Below the pieces are notes generated by a model. It did no database searches. It was given only the letters and a program-made list of their open reading frames with translations, and had not been told where the DNA came from. A stretch of 64,000 nt of DNA, from contig NZ_JACETV010000012.1 in assembly GCF_013912375.1 (NCBI RefSeq), forward strand, positions 1 to 64,000, read 5' to 3'. Made by a program: the position numbers and the translations under genes. Shown here piece by piece: positions 52,432 to 61,177 of this stretch; the first letter of the stretch is position 1, and the number at the start of each line of letters is the position of its first letter. This DNA is from Emticicia sp. BO119 (lineage in GTDB: Bacteria > Bacteroidota > Bacteroidia > Cytophagales > Spirosomataceae).

Positions 52432-52695
52432 TCAGGCTTTTTTGCTGTATCGTCTATATAGCATCACTACCAGTAAAATAACAGCTGAACCTACAAATGC
52501 CTCAGCAATACGGCTTAAAATATCAGGCAAGCCTAACATGGTGTGGAGCTCACCATCTAATAGCCAATGGCCTACGAGGGCTCCGGCTATACCTAAGAGA
52601 ATCTGATAGAAAAGTGATAAACTGAAACTTTTAAAGGCGAGGTCAGCCAGCCAGCCTGCAATGGCTCCTACAATAATGGTGATAATCAGGTTCAT
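52432..52695 (-). CDS. GlsB/YeaQ/YmgE-family membrane protein
   Basis: The 87-residue protein has three membrane helices and the family start IIVGAIAGWLADLAFK, followed by LLGIAGALVGHWLL with its Gly-rich spacing. Such proteins are often stress-induced, but their exact role is unknown. Length is typical. It stands alone on the minus strand, in a region with two other small genes. Confidence 0.87.
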   Translation of the reverse strand: MNLIITIIVGAIAGWLADLAFKSFSLSLFYQILLGIAGALVGHWLLDGELHTMLGLPDILSRIAEAFVGSAVILLVVMLYRRYSKKA

Positions 52696-52818
52696 TTTCT
52701 GAGGGGTTTATGGTTTAAAAAAGAGGTGTAATGCTTTTGAGACTCAAAATTTACCATAAATTTCAGTTTTCAGAAAATATTTATAAATTTTCTTTATATT
52801 TTTATATTAGGCAGGCTG

Positions 52819-53934
52819 CTACTTCATTTTCTCAATCAGATACAAATATTGCTTTGGCAGATGATGTTGCCAGATATTGGGGTTGTCAGGGTTGTTATTA
52901 TACAGTTTAAAATATTCTTCATCAGGCATTAATACAATAGTATTTCCTGTTCTTACATAATAATTGCTGTTGTAATACTGTGGTGTAATGAAGTCGGGAA
53001 TCTGCTTTTTTACGGCCAGCGAAACCATTTTTCCCAGGTATTTCTGGTAGTTTTTTTGTGCCTTAAAGCTGGGTTTACTCATTTGCTTATACACATGTTT
53101 TAAAGCTATATTTTTCGGAAACTTCTGTTTTTTTATTATGGCTTTTGCCCCACGAAAAGGGTTGACGGCAGTAAAATCGTCAACAGTTTGCACAGTAAAA
53201 GGTACATCAGGTACCCAATCTGCTGTATTTACTACATTATAAGCCCAACCCCCCTGGGTCATGTTTTCATAATCATAGGCAAAAGACAGATTGCCAGGTT
53301 TTGGCCCTGCACTACAATAAGTTTTGAACCTGATGTCTGGCGGGAGTTTCTTCTCAGCTTTAAGGTTTTCGAGATAAGCATTAAGCAGAAACGTAATGCC
53401 TCCTCCCTGGCTATGGCCCGTCAGGATAAAGTCTTTAATGCCTGCTTTATAGCATGAATCTATTTTGGGTTTTAGGGTTTTTGATAAATAGGCCATTGCT
53501 ACAAACCAGCCTACATGCACTGCCGCATTCGGATTGTTTGAAAGTGTATAGGTAAATTTAAAATTTTTGTCTAACTGCAATTCTCCTTTGGCCGGAATCA
53601 TGGCAGCATAAAGATTGGCTAAAAAACTGGCCTCTGTCTGGATACTGCCCTGGACTGAAACAACAGCCAATGGTTTGGTTTTATGAACCCATAAGTCCCA
53701 GATATTGTCGAAAGCCACGACTGGTGAGCGATATAGAAAATTGTAGTCTTGCGGGTCTGGAACATCACTTGGATTAGTCCATTTGCTAAGTGCAATATGT
53801 ACTTTCTGATTAATTTTGAGGGTTTCGATGTATTCTGCTTTGTTGAACCCGGGTTGGAGTAATTGCCCAAGACCAGTTTGAGAAATAAATAAACCCCACA
53901 TTAAAAGCGTAAAGTGACTTTTTTTCGATGGCAT
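52819..53934 (-). CDS. Secreted class 3 lipase-family protein
   Basis: From the ATG at 53934 the protein is 371 residues with a signal peptide (residues about 1-23; TLLMWGLFISQTGLGQ). The lipase elbow GHSQGGGITFLL is the pentapeptide GxSxG. The Asp in VVNTADWVPDVPF and a later His (IALKHVYKQMS) complete a probable triad in the class 3 lipase order. It would act on triglycerides or other esters outside the cytoplasm. The longer reading from 53991 has no signal peptide. Confidence 0.85.
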   Translation of the reverse strand: MPSKKSHFTLLMWGLFISQTGLGQLLQPGFNKAEYIETLKINQKVHIALSKWTNPSDVPDPQDYNFLYRSPVVAFDNIWDLWVHKTKPLAVVSVQGSIQTEASFLANLYAAMIPAKGELQLDKNFKFTYTLSNNPNAAVHVGWFVAMAYLSKTLKPKIDSCYKAGIKDFILTGHSQGGGITFLLNAYLENLKAEKKLPPDIRFKTYCSAGPKPGNLSFAYDYENMTQGGWAYNVVNTADWVPDVPFTVQTVDDFTAVNPFRGAKAIIKKQKFPKNIALKHVYKQMSKPSFKAQKNYQKYLGKMVSLAVKKQIPDFITPQYYNSNYYVRTGNTIVLMPDEEYFKLYNNNPDNPNIWQHHLPKQYLYLIEKMK

Positions 53935-54045
53935 GATAAAGGTTTTTACGGTGTTCAGGTTATCTATATTAGCTATTGAAAACAGAGGCACTAAAAGGCT
54001 TATTTACCAATGCTATTGCTTAAACTGTGAAGGCCGTTGATTTGT

Positions 54046-55110
54046 TTAATGTTTTGATTGCAGGTAATGTTGCTTCAGCAAATCTTCTCCGAATTCATTT
54101 CCTTTTTCTCTTAATATGGCATGGATATGATTGCCGTCATTGTCGAAACCGGCATTGTCATATTCAATCATAAAATCAGGGCCATTGATAATATAATAAT
54201 GGGGTTTGTTATTTTCTAAACTACCTATCCAGGCAAAGTAAACTTTTTCGATGCCCGAATGCATGATTTTTTCAATAAGCTGGTGGGCTTTAGTATGCTC
54301 AAAATTGTGGGTATATTCCTGAATCAATAGTTTAAGAATGGTTTTCTGGGCTTCGTCAAATTGTTGTGCAGCAATACCATAATAGTTGGTAATGCGCTGG
54401 CTACCCTGTGGCGAGGTAATAATATCTTCGGGAACATTTTGTTTGAGTATAGCTACCGATTTTTGTAATTCAGAAAAAGAATTGATGAGCATAAATCCAA
54501 AATCTTCTTCTTTACTTAATACACGTAAGCCTGAATATTTGCCGAATTTTACTTCTGCGGGGTCGGTACCGATAAAATAAGGGGACATAGAAACATGTGG
54601 GCCATCAGCAGTGATATTGAGTGCTATATGATGCCCGCCAAAATTAAGACCCCAAACGCTGTTTGCCGCTGGTTTACCCCAGACAGAAATATAATAATTG
54701 CCATGGCCCCATTTCAGATTCTGCATCTCTTTCAGCATCTCTCCATTGATTCTTCCTTTATCGAAACTTTCCTGATAGAGTGCGTTCAGAATATCATCTA
54801 AGGCCATAATGCTTGTGGTTTTGAGATAACCCTGTGAACTCAATGCCGCAGAAAGTACCCGATGAAATGCCAGCCGACTATTATCTGAGAGGGAGCCATA
54901 CTGAATACCCGGCCGGGGTACTAAACCAACCGGTAGGTTTGTCCATTTGTGACGAAGTGTATCCTTAAAATCATAGGTTGTTTTTTTCAGTTCTTCGGCA
55001 TTGAGGGTATTCAGAAACTGATTAGTAGCCACGACTAAAGACTGATTGGCCTGTGAATAAACTTTGCTAATGATAAGCAAATAGATAAATAATAGTAGAG
55101 GTTTTTTCAT
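54046..55110 (-). CDS. DUF3500 secreted protein
   Basis: The 354-residue protein has a signal peptide (LLLFIYLLIISKVYSQ) and the DUF3500 blocks: DTLRHKWTNLPVGLVPRPGI, GHGNYYISVWGKP, WGLNFGGHHIALNITA and the late HYYIINGPDFMIEYDNAGFD. The HH and repeated Asp suggest a metal site, but function is not established. It lies 111 bases upstream of the lipase gene, on the same strand, so the two may be expressed together. Confidence 0.9.
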   Translation of the reverse strand: MKKPLLLFIYLLIISKVYSQANQSLVVATNQFLNTLNAEELKKTTYDFKDTLRHKWTNLPVGLVPRPGIQYGSLSDNSRLAFHRVLSAALSSQGYLKTTSIMALDDILNALYQESFDKGRINGEMLKEMQNLKWGHGNYYISVWGKPAANSVWGLNFGGHHIALNITADGPHVSMSPYFIGTDPAEVKFGKYSGLRVLSKEEDFGFMLINSFSELQKSVAILKQNVPEDIITSPQGSQRITNYYGIAAQQFDEAQKTILKLLIQEYTHNFEHTKAHQLIEKIMHSGIEKVYFAWIGSLENNKPHYYIINGPDFMIEYDNAGFDNDGNHIHAILREKGNEFGEDLLKQHYLQSKH

Positions 55111-55209
55111 GAGCAGTTGAATTTTTTGGGAATTTAAGAGAAAAAAACAAAATGTCTTAATGGAATCTATTAAAATGTATCTTTATTGATGGTATCTGCT
55201 CAATAAAAT

Positions 55210-55227
55210 ATCCCCTCTTGAGGGGAT
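55210..55227. repeat. Short GC-rich hairpin
   Basis: ATCCCCTC-tt-GAGGGGAT is an 8-bp stem without a U tract, 88 bases before the ATG at 55315. It resembles the CCCC-ttta-GGGG element near 26761 and may be a small extragenic repeat. Confidence 0.35.
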
Positions 55228-55314
55228 TGCCATGACTACTATTGTTACGCTATTTTTAGGCAATCTATCAGGAAGCCCTTCTTCCTTTACATTCTTTATT
55301 CCAAAACTAATTCA

Positions 55315-56646
55315 ATGAAAACTTTCCGTTGGTTCTTATGTGTTGCAGGTTTGATTTCTTCGCAGTTGACTCTGGCACAAACTTCTTTAAGTGGTAACTG
55401 GTATATTAATGGAAAGGCTGACCAACGGGCGAGTATCTCACAGAATGGCAATAATATAGTATTTGCGATTAGTGGAGCCAGTAGTAACGGGTATTTTACT
55501 AATAATTATTCAATCTATGCCAAAGAGTGGAATACAGCAGCAGTGCTCACGACTGACGGGCAGGCAATCTTATGGAATAACCAGCTCTGGACGAGGAGTC
55601 CTTTCTCTGGATTCCCAAATATTAGCGGGAGCTGGTCAGTCAATGGGCAGGGAGCTTATACTATTGAGCAGGATAATATCTTTTTCTTTATTAATTATCA
55701 GGGCAAAAAGATTGCCGGATATTTTACCGGAACAGCCTCTGTATTAGTGCCTGAATGGAGTAATGCTACAGCCAATATTTCTGGAAACGGAAGCCAGCTT
55801 AACTGGAGTAATCAGGTATGGACCAAGACAGGGACCAGTGGGCCAGTGGTAACCGGTACTACCAAGAAACTTTGCAGAGGCGAATTATCAACTTTTTATT
55901 ATGCTTCGCAGTCGTTAGGAACTGTCTGGGGCAGGGCAGCTACCGAACCGGGAAGGTTGTCGGCCGAAGCTATTGCTGCTTGTGATGCCGCTCTTGTGTT
56001 GCTTAACTCAACCATAGAAATGATGGGTTGTATTGTGTTTGACAGAAGCCGTATTGCTACTTTAAGAGGTATGTTGCCTTCGGCTTCATCCCAACAAATT
56101 GTTCAGCAAACAGAAGGTATTATACGAGATTTACAGACAGTTGTGCAAAATCTGCGTTTGAGTTGTGATAATGGTGTTAATATGCTTTCATTATATGTTG
56201 GGGGTGTGCATTTAGGTGCTGCACAGGCGTGGGCAAGTAGTCAGCAATGTAGGGCAGTACCGATGCCTGCGAATATTCAGTCAGTTATTGCTAATCATTT
56301 AACAACAGCCAGTAGTGCTTTAGCACCTTATGCCCGGTGTATCCCTCAGTTCAACTTCGGAGGATTTTCTATGGTAACTTTGGGAAGTATGAATTCTATA
56401 TTGGCCCATACCCAGATTACAGGTATCGAAGCGCAATTACTCTGGGCAATTGCTTTGAGTGATTGCTGTTGCACCTGTTCGCCAGGGGCTGCTGTAACAG
56501 ATACGACTGTTGGTGGCTCAGCGTGCGATACTGAATGCCAGAAGTACTGCCAGAGCATAGGTAGGCACTCAGGCAGGTATATTGGTAGTGCTCCTTGTCT
56601 GATGGGCGTTGTGAGTACACCAACTACTAATTGTCAGTGTCAGTAA
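55315..56646 (+). CDS. Secreted protein with two beta-repeats and a Cys-rich C terminus
   Basis: The 443-residue protein has a signal peptide (MKTFRWFLCVAGLISSQLTL). Residues about 27-170 hold two units of about 70 residues (LSGNWYINGKADQRASIS and ISGSWSVNGQGAYTIEQD, each closing with LxWxNQxWT), the pattern of a small beta-sandwich or lipocalin-like repeat. The middle (about 185-385) is helical with regularly spaced Cys. The last 60 residues hold ten Cys (SDCCCTCSPG, CDTECQKYCQ, NCQCQ), suggesting several disulfides. I do not recognise the full architecture. It is probably extracellular. Confidence 0.8.
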   Translation: MKTFRWFLCVAGLISSQLTLAQTSLSGNWYINGKADQRASISQNGNNIVFAISGASSNGYFTNNYSIYAKEWNTAAVLTTDGQAILWNNQLWTRSPFSGFPNISGSWSVNGQGAYTIEQDNIFFFINYQGKKIAGYFTGTASVLVPEWSNATANISGNGSQLNWSNQVWTKTGTSGPVVTGTTKKLCRGELSTFYYASQSLGTVWGRAATEPGRLSAEAIAACDAALVLLNSTIEMMGCIVFDRSRIATLRGMLPSASSQQIVQQTEGIIRDLQTVVQNLRLSCDNGVNMLSLYVGGVHLGAAQAWASSQQCRAVPMPANIQSVIANHLTTASSALAPYARCIPQFNFGGFSMVTLGSMNSILAHTQITGIEAQLLWAIALSDCCCTCSPGAAVTDTTVGGSACDTECQKYCQSIGRHSGRYIGSAPCLMGVVSTPTTNCQCQ

Positions 56647-56670
56647 TATTTTAAATTCAGTTTTTGTTTT

Positions 56671-56717
56671 TGATAGAGACATAATACATTGCGCGGCGAA
56701 GTGTTATGTCTCTATCA
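56671..56717. repeat. 14-bp inverted repeat between convergent genes
   Basis: TGATAGAGACATAA (56671-56684) and TTATGTCTCTATCA (56704-56717) are exact complements around a 19-base loop rich in GCG. No U tract follows. The GAGAC/GTCTC half-sites recall the palindrome at 16311, so both may belong to the same REP-like class. Confidence 0.5.
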
Positions 56718-56741
56718 ATTATGATACATGCTTAGAAATAT

Positions 56742-57977
56742 TCATTTTTTAGTCAACTCCTCCAGTTTCTTCCTTGTTTCAGCAACTTCTTTAATGGCTA
56801 AGGTTTTCTTAAATTGCTCGATAGCATGGGCAGTGTCTTTTTTCGCTACAAAATAATCACCATAAGAATCATAGACATTGAAACTTTCAGGATAATTAGC
56901 TATATTCATTTTGAAGAGCCTTTCCGCTTTCTGATAATGCTTTTGTCCAAGCGCATTATAGCCCATGCCGTTAATCAAATCTTCATTGGGCTTTATGGTA
57001 TAGCCAAATTCTTTAGAAACCAGATCATAATGTTTCTGGTATTTATCTACCGAAGCAGCGGTGCTATCATTATAATCTTTGGAGGTAAGTTTTATTGGAT
57101 AATAGCTGAAAATAAAATGAAGGGCATCATATTCTGTGATAAGCGGTACTGAGCTGTGGTCGTCAGTGTTGTAATATTTGCTTTTGTATTTTAACTGATT
57201 CTGCTTACTGGCTTTGAGGTGATTATCTAATTCAAAAATTGAGCGGATATGGTTATTATCAGGATTATTATCTTTAGGAAGCCGAGCAACCGTCATCCCA
57301 TCTGACATCGTGTTGGCTATCCCTAAATATAGATAGACTCCGGCATATTTTTTATTGGTTAAAGCCTTTTTAGTCGTTTTCAGAAAATTCATTTTATCCC
57401 ACCACATACTGGGGTCTATGGCTACGTAGGCATTGAATAAGCTGGTATGATTAATCAGGGCATTCATAACAGTTAAGCCACCAAACGAGTGTCCGATCAA
57501 CATTTTATAAGGCTGTGTAGGGTAAAGGGAATCAATGTGAGGTATAAGCTCTTTTTCAATAAATGCCATGAAATTCTCCCCTCCGCCCGATGGCTTTGAG
57601 AAAGTACTATCCATATAGGGTAGGTCAACGTCTACATGGGTGGGTGTCAAATCTCTCGTCCGGTTAGTGTTTGGAATACCCACTACAATCATTTCAGGGC
57701 AAATAGTGTTGCCGTTGACACTACTTAATTGCTGAATCATACCTACAACTGAATAAAAATGGGCATCTCCATCTAACAAATACACAACCGGATACTTCTT
57801 TTTTGAATAAATACCCATTTCGCCATTCGGTACATATACCATAATCCGGCGGTCTTCATTCAGTATTTTTGAATAGATTTTGTCATTTTTACCCAATACT
57901 ATATTGTCGTCGGCCTGAGCACAACTATCGTTTGAGAAGAAACCAAAGGTCAGTAGTAATAAGAGCAGTTTTTTCAT
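56742..57977 (-). CDS. Esterase D-type secreted hydrolase with C-terminal TPR
   Basis: The 411-residue protein has a signal peptide (residues about 1-20) and an alpha/beta-hydrolase of the esterase D/IroE group: YPVVYLLDGDAHFYSVVGMI, then the nucleophile elbow MLIGHSFGGLTVMNAL and the late HSSVPLITEYDALHFIF block, which includes the catalytic His. The C-terminal 90 residues carry tetratricopeptide-type helices (QKHYQKAERLFKMNIANYPE and DTAHAIEQFKKTLAIKEV). Relatives cleave siderophore esters or peptide-like esters; the substrate is unknown. It is divergent from the hydrolase at 58113. Confidence 0.87.
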   Translation of the reverse strand: MKKLLLLLLTFGFFSNDSCAQADDNIVLGKNDKIYSKILNEDRRIMVYVPNGEMGIYSKKKYPVVYLLDGDAHFYSVVGMIQQLSSVNGNTICPEMIVVGIPNTNRTRDLTPTHVDVDLPYMDSTFSKPSGGGENFMAFIEKELIPHIDSLYPTQPYKMLIGHSFGGLTVMNALINHTSLFNAYVAIDPSMWWDKMNFLKTTKKALTNKKYAGVYLYLGIANTMSDGMTVARLPKDNNPDNNHIRSIFELDNHLKASKQNQLKYKSKYYNTDDHSSVPLITEYDALHFIFSYYPIKLTSKDYNDSTAASVDKYQKHYDLVSKEFGYTIKPNEDLINGMGYNALGQKHYQKAERLFKMNIANYPESFNVYDSYGDYFVAKKDTAHAIEQFKKTLAIKEVAETRKKLEELTKK

Positions 57978-58112
57978 AAGGGTCAGTAAGATTAAGGGTC
58001 AGTTAAATGATTTGAATAAGACAGAATTTATCCGATGAAAAATTACATTAATATTTTCAATATTTTACTATCTTGCCGGACATAATCCATCATTAGTTCA
58101 ACTAAACTTACA

Positions 58113-59012
58113 ATGAAAATACTAATTACCTTCTTTGCAATTGTTCTTATATGCAATTCCTATGCTCAGGAAAAATTAGTCAATGTAAACGGCAAAAATT
58201 TTGCAGTTTATACCAAAGGTTTTGAAAACAGGAAAGCCAATGCCCCTGTACTTATTTTTGAAAATGGCATGGGAGTAGGCATTGGTAGCTGGAATACGGT
58301 GATTGACGAATTGGCCAAAACTGCTCCTGTTATGGCTTATGACAGACAAGGAGTTGAGAAATCGGACAAGATATATCAGATGCCAACGCCAAAAATAACT
58401 GCCGGAAACCTGAAAGCTTTATTAACAACACTGAATATAGCCCCGCCTTATGTGGTTGTGGGACATTCAATGGGAGGGTTATATGCGAGAAGTTTTGCGG
58501 GGTATTATCCTGATGATATAGCGGGGCTGGTTTTTGTTGACCCGGCTGATTTTACAGAGTCAAAAGACGACTGGAATCAGATTTTCAGAGAAATAGGCGT
58601 GCCCGAAAAACGGATTGACGAGATGATGTATAACCGACTGTATCAACCAAAGCAATTGGCTTCCCGCTCGGATTCTCTGAATTTCGGGCCCTGGAGTGAA
58701 CGACAGGAATTAGGGGAACTCAGGCGTACAGATTTTGCTGAGGTAAAAAATCTGCCATTGCCTAATGTACCGATTTACTTTTTTGTAGGAGGTAAATTTG
58801 AAGTCCCTCCTGCCAACCGGAGCAAGGATTATGATCATGAAAGATTCTTCCATGTAAAAAATTCAAAAAATATTGAACGTTGGTTACAATTTATTCACTC
58901 TTCTGGCAAAGGAGGTGCGCTGCTTTACTTGTCTAATAGCGGGCATTACATTCATAGAGACGATGCCAAAGCTGTGATTGCAAATATCAGATTGTTATTG
59001 GAGGGTCTATAA
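58113..59012 (+). CDS. Secreted alpha/beta hydrolase
   Basis: The 299-residue protein has a signal peptide (MKILITFFAIVLICNSYAQ) and the alpha/beta fold: oxyanion region LIFENGMGVGIGSW, elbow VVVGHSMGGLYARSFAG (nucleophile Ser), acid in VFVDPADF and a His in SNSGHYIHRDDAK near the end. The ENGMG/GIGSW block is typical of the secreted subgroup that includes haloalkane dehalogenase-like and proline iminopeptidase-like enzymes. Substrate unknown. A hairpin follows at 59020. Confidence 0.9.
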   Translation: MKILITFFAIVLICNSYAQEKLVNVNGKNFAVYTKGFENRKANAPVLIFENGMGVGIGSWNTVIDELAKTAPVMAYDRQGVEKSDKIYQMPTPKITAGNLKALLTTLNIAPPYVVVGHSMGGLYARSFAGYYPDDIAGLVFVDPADFTESKDDWNQIFREIGVPEKRIDEMMYNRLYQPKQLASRSDSLNFGPWSERQELGELRRTDFAEVKNLPLPNVPIYFFVGGKFEVPPANRSKDYDHERFFHVKNSKNIERWLQFIHSSGKGGALLYLSNSGHYIHRDDAKAVIANIRLLLEGL

Positions 59013-59019
59013 GAAAATA

Positions 59020-59046
59020 AGGAATCTGAAACGGCATCAGATTCCT
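59020..59046 (+). terminator. Hairpin after the alpha/beta hydrolase gene
   Basis: AGGAATCTGA-aacggca-TCAGATTCCT is a 10-bp stem eight bases after the stop codon. No clear U tract follows, so termination is likely but not certain. Confidence 0.45.
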
Positions 59047-59237
59047 CGCTGTGTTATTCACTCAATAGCAATAAAGGATTTGATACAATGAATTGAGAAT
59101 TTATTTATGGTAGTTATGATCCTGAAACTGTTTTTGTGTAGAGCTACAGGAAAGAGAGGAATCCATAAATTGCCCTATGAATTCGCTCTCTGTAATCCTA
59201 TTCTTTCTACCACGAAAGGTCTTTTTGAGGAAACCTG

Positions 59238-59552
59238 TCAAATTCTTTTAAGAAATTGTTTGGTTCTTCTTCTTGATATGCTGATGAGTTCATCGTTCTC
59301 CATTCTGATTGTAAAGGATTCTTTCTGAAAACTCGCTATATACTTGAGATTAATAATAACAGAGCGGTTGGGCCGGAAAAACGAATAACTGTATAATCTT
59401 TTCTCGAATATCCCTAATGTTCGGGAAGAGATTATTGTGCTGCCGTCGTCAAGCAGAATATGTGTGTAATTAATGTCTGCTTTGAGCATGAGTATTTTGC
59501 TTGACTGCACTGTCATGCGTTTATCAATAGTAATGAGTAAATCGTTGTTCAT
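59238..59552 (-). CDS. Stand-alone LytTR DNA-binding protein
   Basis: From the ATG at 59552 the protein is 104 residues; a start seven codons upstream (59573) is less typical. The LytTR domain covers most of it: ILMLKADINYTHILLDDGST, TLGIFEKRLYSYSFFRPNRS with the R-x-N-R-S motif, and VIINLKYIASFQKES. No receiver or membrane domain is attached, and no LytS-type kinase gene is near. Such minimal regulators are frequent in Bacteroidota. Its targets are unknown; the neighbouring hydrolase and GNAT genes are candidates only by position. Confidence 0.85.
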   Translation of the reverse strand: MNNDLLITIDKRMTVQSSKILMLKADINYTHILLDDGSTIISSRTLGIFEKRLYSYSFFRPNRSVIINLKYIASFQKESFTIRMENDELISISRRRTKQFLKRI

Positions 59553-59573
59553 GGCTTTCGAGGTAGATTTCAA

Positions 59574-59952
59574 TAGATAATTAATACTACAAAGCTAAGT
59601 TGTCAGGTAAAGTAAGTGTTAGCGCATTTTTGACATTCTTTTACTCATTTTGAACATTTGAAGAAATAATGAAGCATATAACACGGAAAAACGACTGTTC
59701 AGTAGTTTTTAGAGAATAATTGGTAGGGCTGATTAAAGGCTCCTGTTTTGAATACATCAACTTCTTGCTACGACAAAGGTAGTGTCCTATCGGCTTGGGT
59801 AACTGAAGTTGAAATATTAAAGATAAATTTTTTTGTGACTTTTTTCTATTGGTTACGTCTAAAGTACCTTTGTGGTGTGTATTGAGCTACCTTAAAGGAA
59901 CGGGTTTCCTGTTGTTAGGATTATGCCTTTAGAAACATTATTGTCATCGAGA
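59574..59952. other. Intergenic region with the GNAT promoter
   Basis: Between the LytTR gene and the GNAT gene no coding sequence is visible. The interval contains AT-rich stretches and the -7 element at 59865. Confidence 0.55.
59865..59872 (+). promoter_or_regulatory. -7 element for the GNAT gene
   Basis: TACCTTTG matches TAnnTTTG exactly. Transcription would begin near 59880, upstream of either possible ATG (59923 or 59953). The -33 region is T-rich but not a clear match. Confidence 0.5.
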
Positions 59953-60471
59953 ATGAATACCTATATTGTAAGGAATGCACGACCGGAAGAATATGATAGA
60001 GTAGGAGAATTGATGGTGCGGGTATATTCACAATTAGAGGGATTCCCTAAACCAGAGGAACAACCTCAGTATTATGCGATGTTAGCGAATATCGGGACTC
60101 TGCCTTTGAAACCCGGAACCGAGATTCTGGTTGCAATTGATAAGAATGACAAAATTGCAGGCGGTGCAGTTTATTTTAATGATATGCAATATTATGGCTC
60201 AGGTGGGATAGCTACTGAAGAGAAAAATGCGTCAGGATTCAGATTGTTAGCAGTGGAACAGTCGAGGAGAGGAGAAGGTATTGGGAAATTACTAACCAGA
60301 ATCTGTATCGAAAAGGCTATAGCAAATGGAACGCAACAGGTAATTATTCATTCTACCAGAGCTATGCAAACTGCCTGGCAAATGTATGAAAAGATGGGGT
60401 TTGCGAGATCGGAAGATCTGGATTTTATGCAAGGAGAATTGCCTGTTTTTGGCTTCAGGTTAAGATTATAG
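59953..60471 (+). CDS. GNAT-family N-acetyltransferase
   Basis: From the ATG at 59953 the protein is 172 residues; 59923 gives ten more residues that do not look like part of the domain. The GNAT pattern is complete: RNARPEEYDRVGELMVRVY, GSGGIATEEKNASGFRLLAV, the acetyl-CoA loop EQSRRGEGIGKLLTRICIEK (near residues 110-130) and the end motif TAWQMYEKMGFARSEDLDF. The acceptor is unknown. Unlike the copy at 14876, it has no interruption. Confidence 0.9.
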   Translation: MNTYIVRNARPEEYDRVGELMVRVYSQLEGFPKPEEQPQYYAMLANIGTLPLKPGTEILVAIDKNDKIAGGAVYFNDMQYYGSGGIATEEKNASGFRLLAVEQSRRGEGIGKLLTRICIEKAIANGTQQVIIHSTRAMQTAWQMYEKMGFARSEDLDFMQGELPVFGFRLRL

Positions 60472-60526
60472 ATAAAAAAAGGACAAAGGCCTTTTGACCC
60501 CTGCCCTTGTGCTACCCCACAACCAA

Positions 60527-60907
60527 TTATTTATTTTTTAATACTGCCACGCGGGTTACCTGACTCTCAATGTTGAAATCATAGAATAGTTTGTCGTTAC
60601 CCGAAGTAATTGATAAGGTATAGGCACCATCATCTAAGTGTGATACATTCAATACCAGTGGCTTATTGGTTTCGCTAAGGTCCTGATAAAATACATCACC
60701 TTTTGAATTATAGATTTCGATACTTGCCGTATTTCTTTCTACGTTTGCAAAAAGCACTTTGAGACGTAAGTTGCTAATATCCTGAACGGTGATTTTTGAG
60801 TCTGACTTTGTGGCAGCAACGGCAATGCTGGCAATTGTTCTGCTATTTGCAAAACTGAAACCTACTGTAAGCAGGCTGAGGGCTAAAAACAGGAATGACT
60901 TTTTCAT
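60527..60907 (-). CDS. Secreted DUF3244-like protein
   Basis: The 126-residue protein has a signal peptide (MKKSFLFLALSLLTVGFSFA) and a beta-sandwich with the pattern NTASIEIYNSKGDVFYQDLS, then DDGAYTLSITSGNDKLFYDF. This is the layout of DUF3244 and of T9SS C-terminal-type immunoglobulin-like modules, which are exported in Bacteroidota. A matching -7 box lies upstream. Role unknown; probably exported or periplasmic. Confidence 0.75.
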   Translation of the reverse strand: MKKSFLFLALSLLTVGFSFANSRTIASIAVAATKSDSKITVQDISNLRLKVLFANVERNTASIEIYNSKGDVFYQDLSETNKPLVLNVSHLDDGAYTLSITSGNDKLFYDFNIESQVTRVAVLKNK

Positions 60908-60951
60908 ATTGCTGATAATTTAGATTTTATAAATAATTTCCTTTGTTGAGT

Positions 60952-60959
60952 CAAATGTA
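60952..60959 (-). promoter_or_regulatory. -7 element for the DUF3244-like gene
   Basis: On the minus strand the bases read TACATTTG, an exact TAnnTTTG match, 44 bases before the ATG at 60907. Confidence 0.5.
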
Positions 60960-61177
60960 TATGAGATTTTTTTAAGAAAATATCAGAGTAGATTAAAGCA
61001 GTAGATAGACAGGATGAAAATAGTATAAGTATTGATTTAGTTGCTTGTCGACAAAAAAAGGGTGTTTTTACAAGTCTTTTATATATATCTTCTCAATTAT
61101 TCAGTTTATCTACAAAGATTATATATTCATCATTTAACAGTATTTATCAACCATCACCGACAATGATTGAGGTATGG

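Noticed and set aside
59107-59328. 73-codon plus-strand open frame overlapping the LytTR gene
   Set aside because: The overlapping minus-strand LytTR domain is clear and conserved in pattern; this frame has none.
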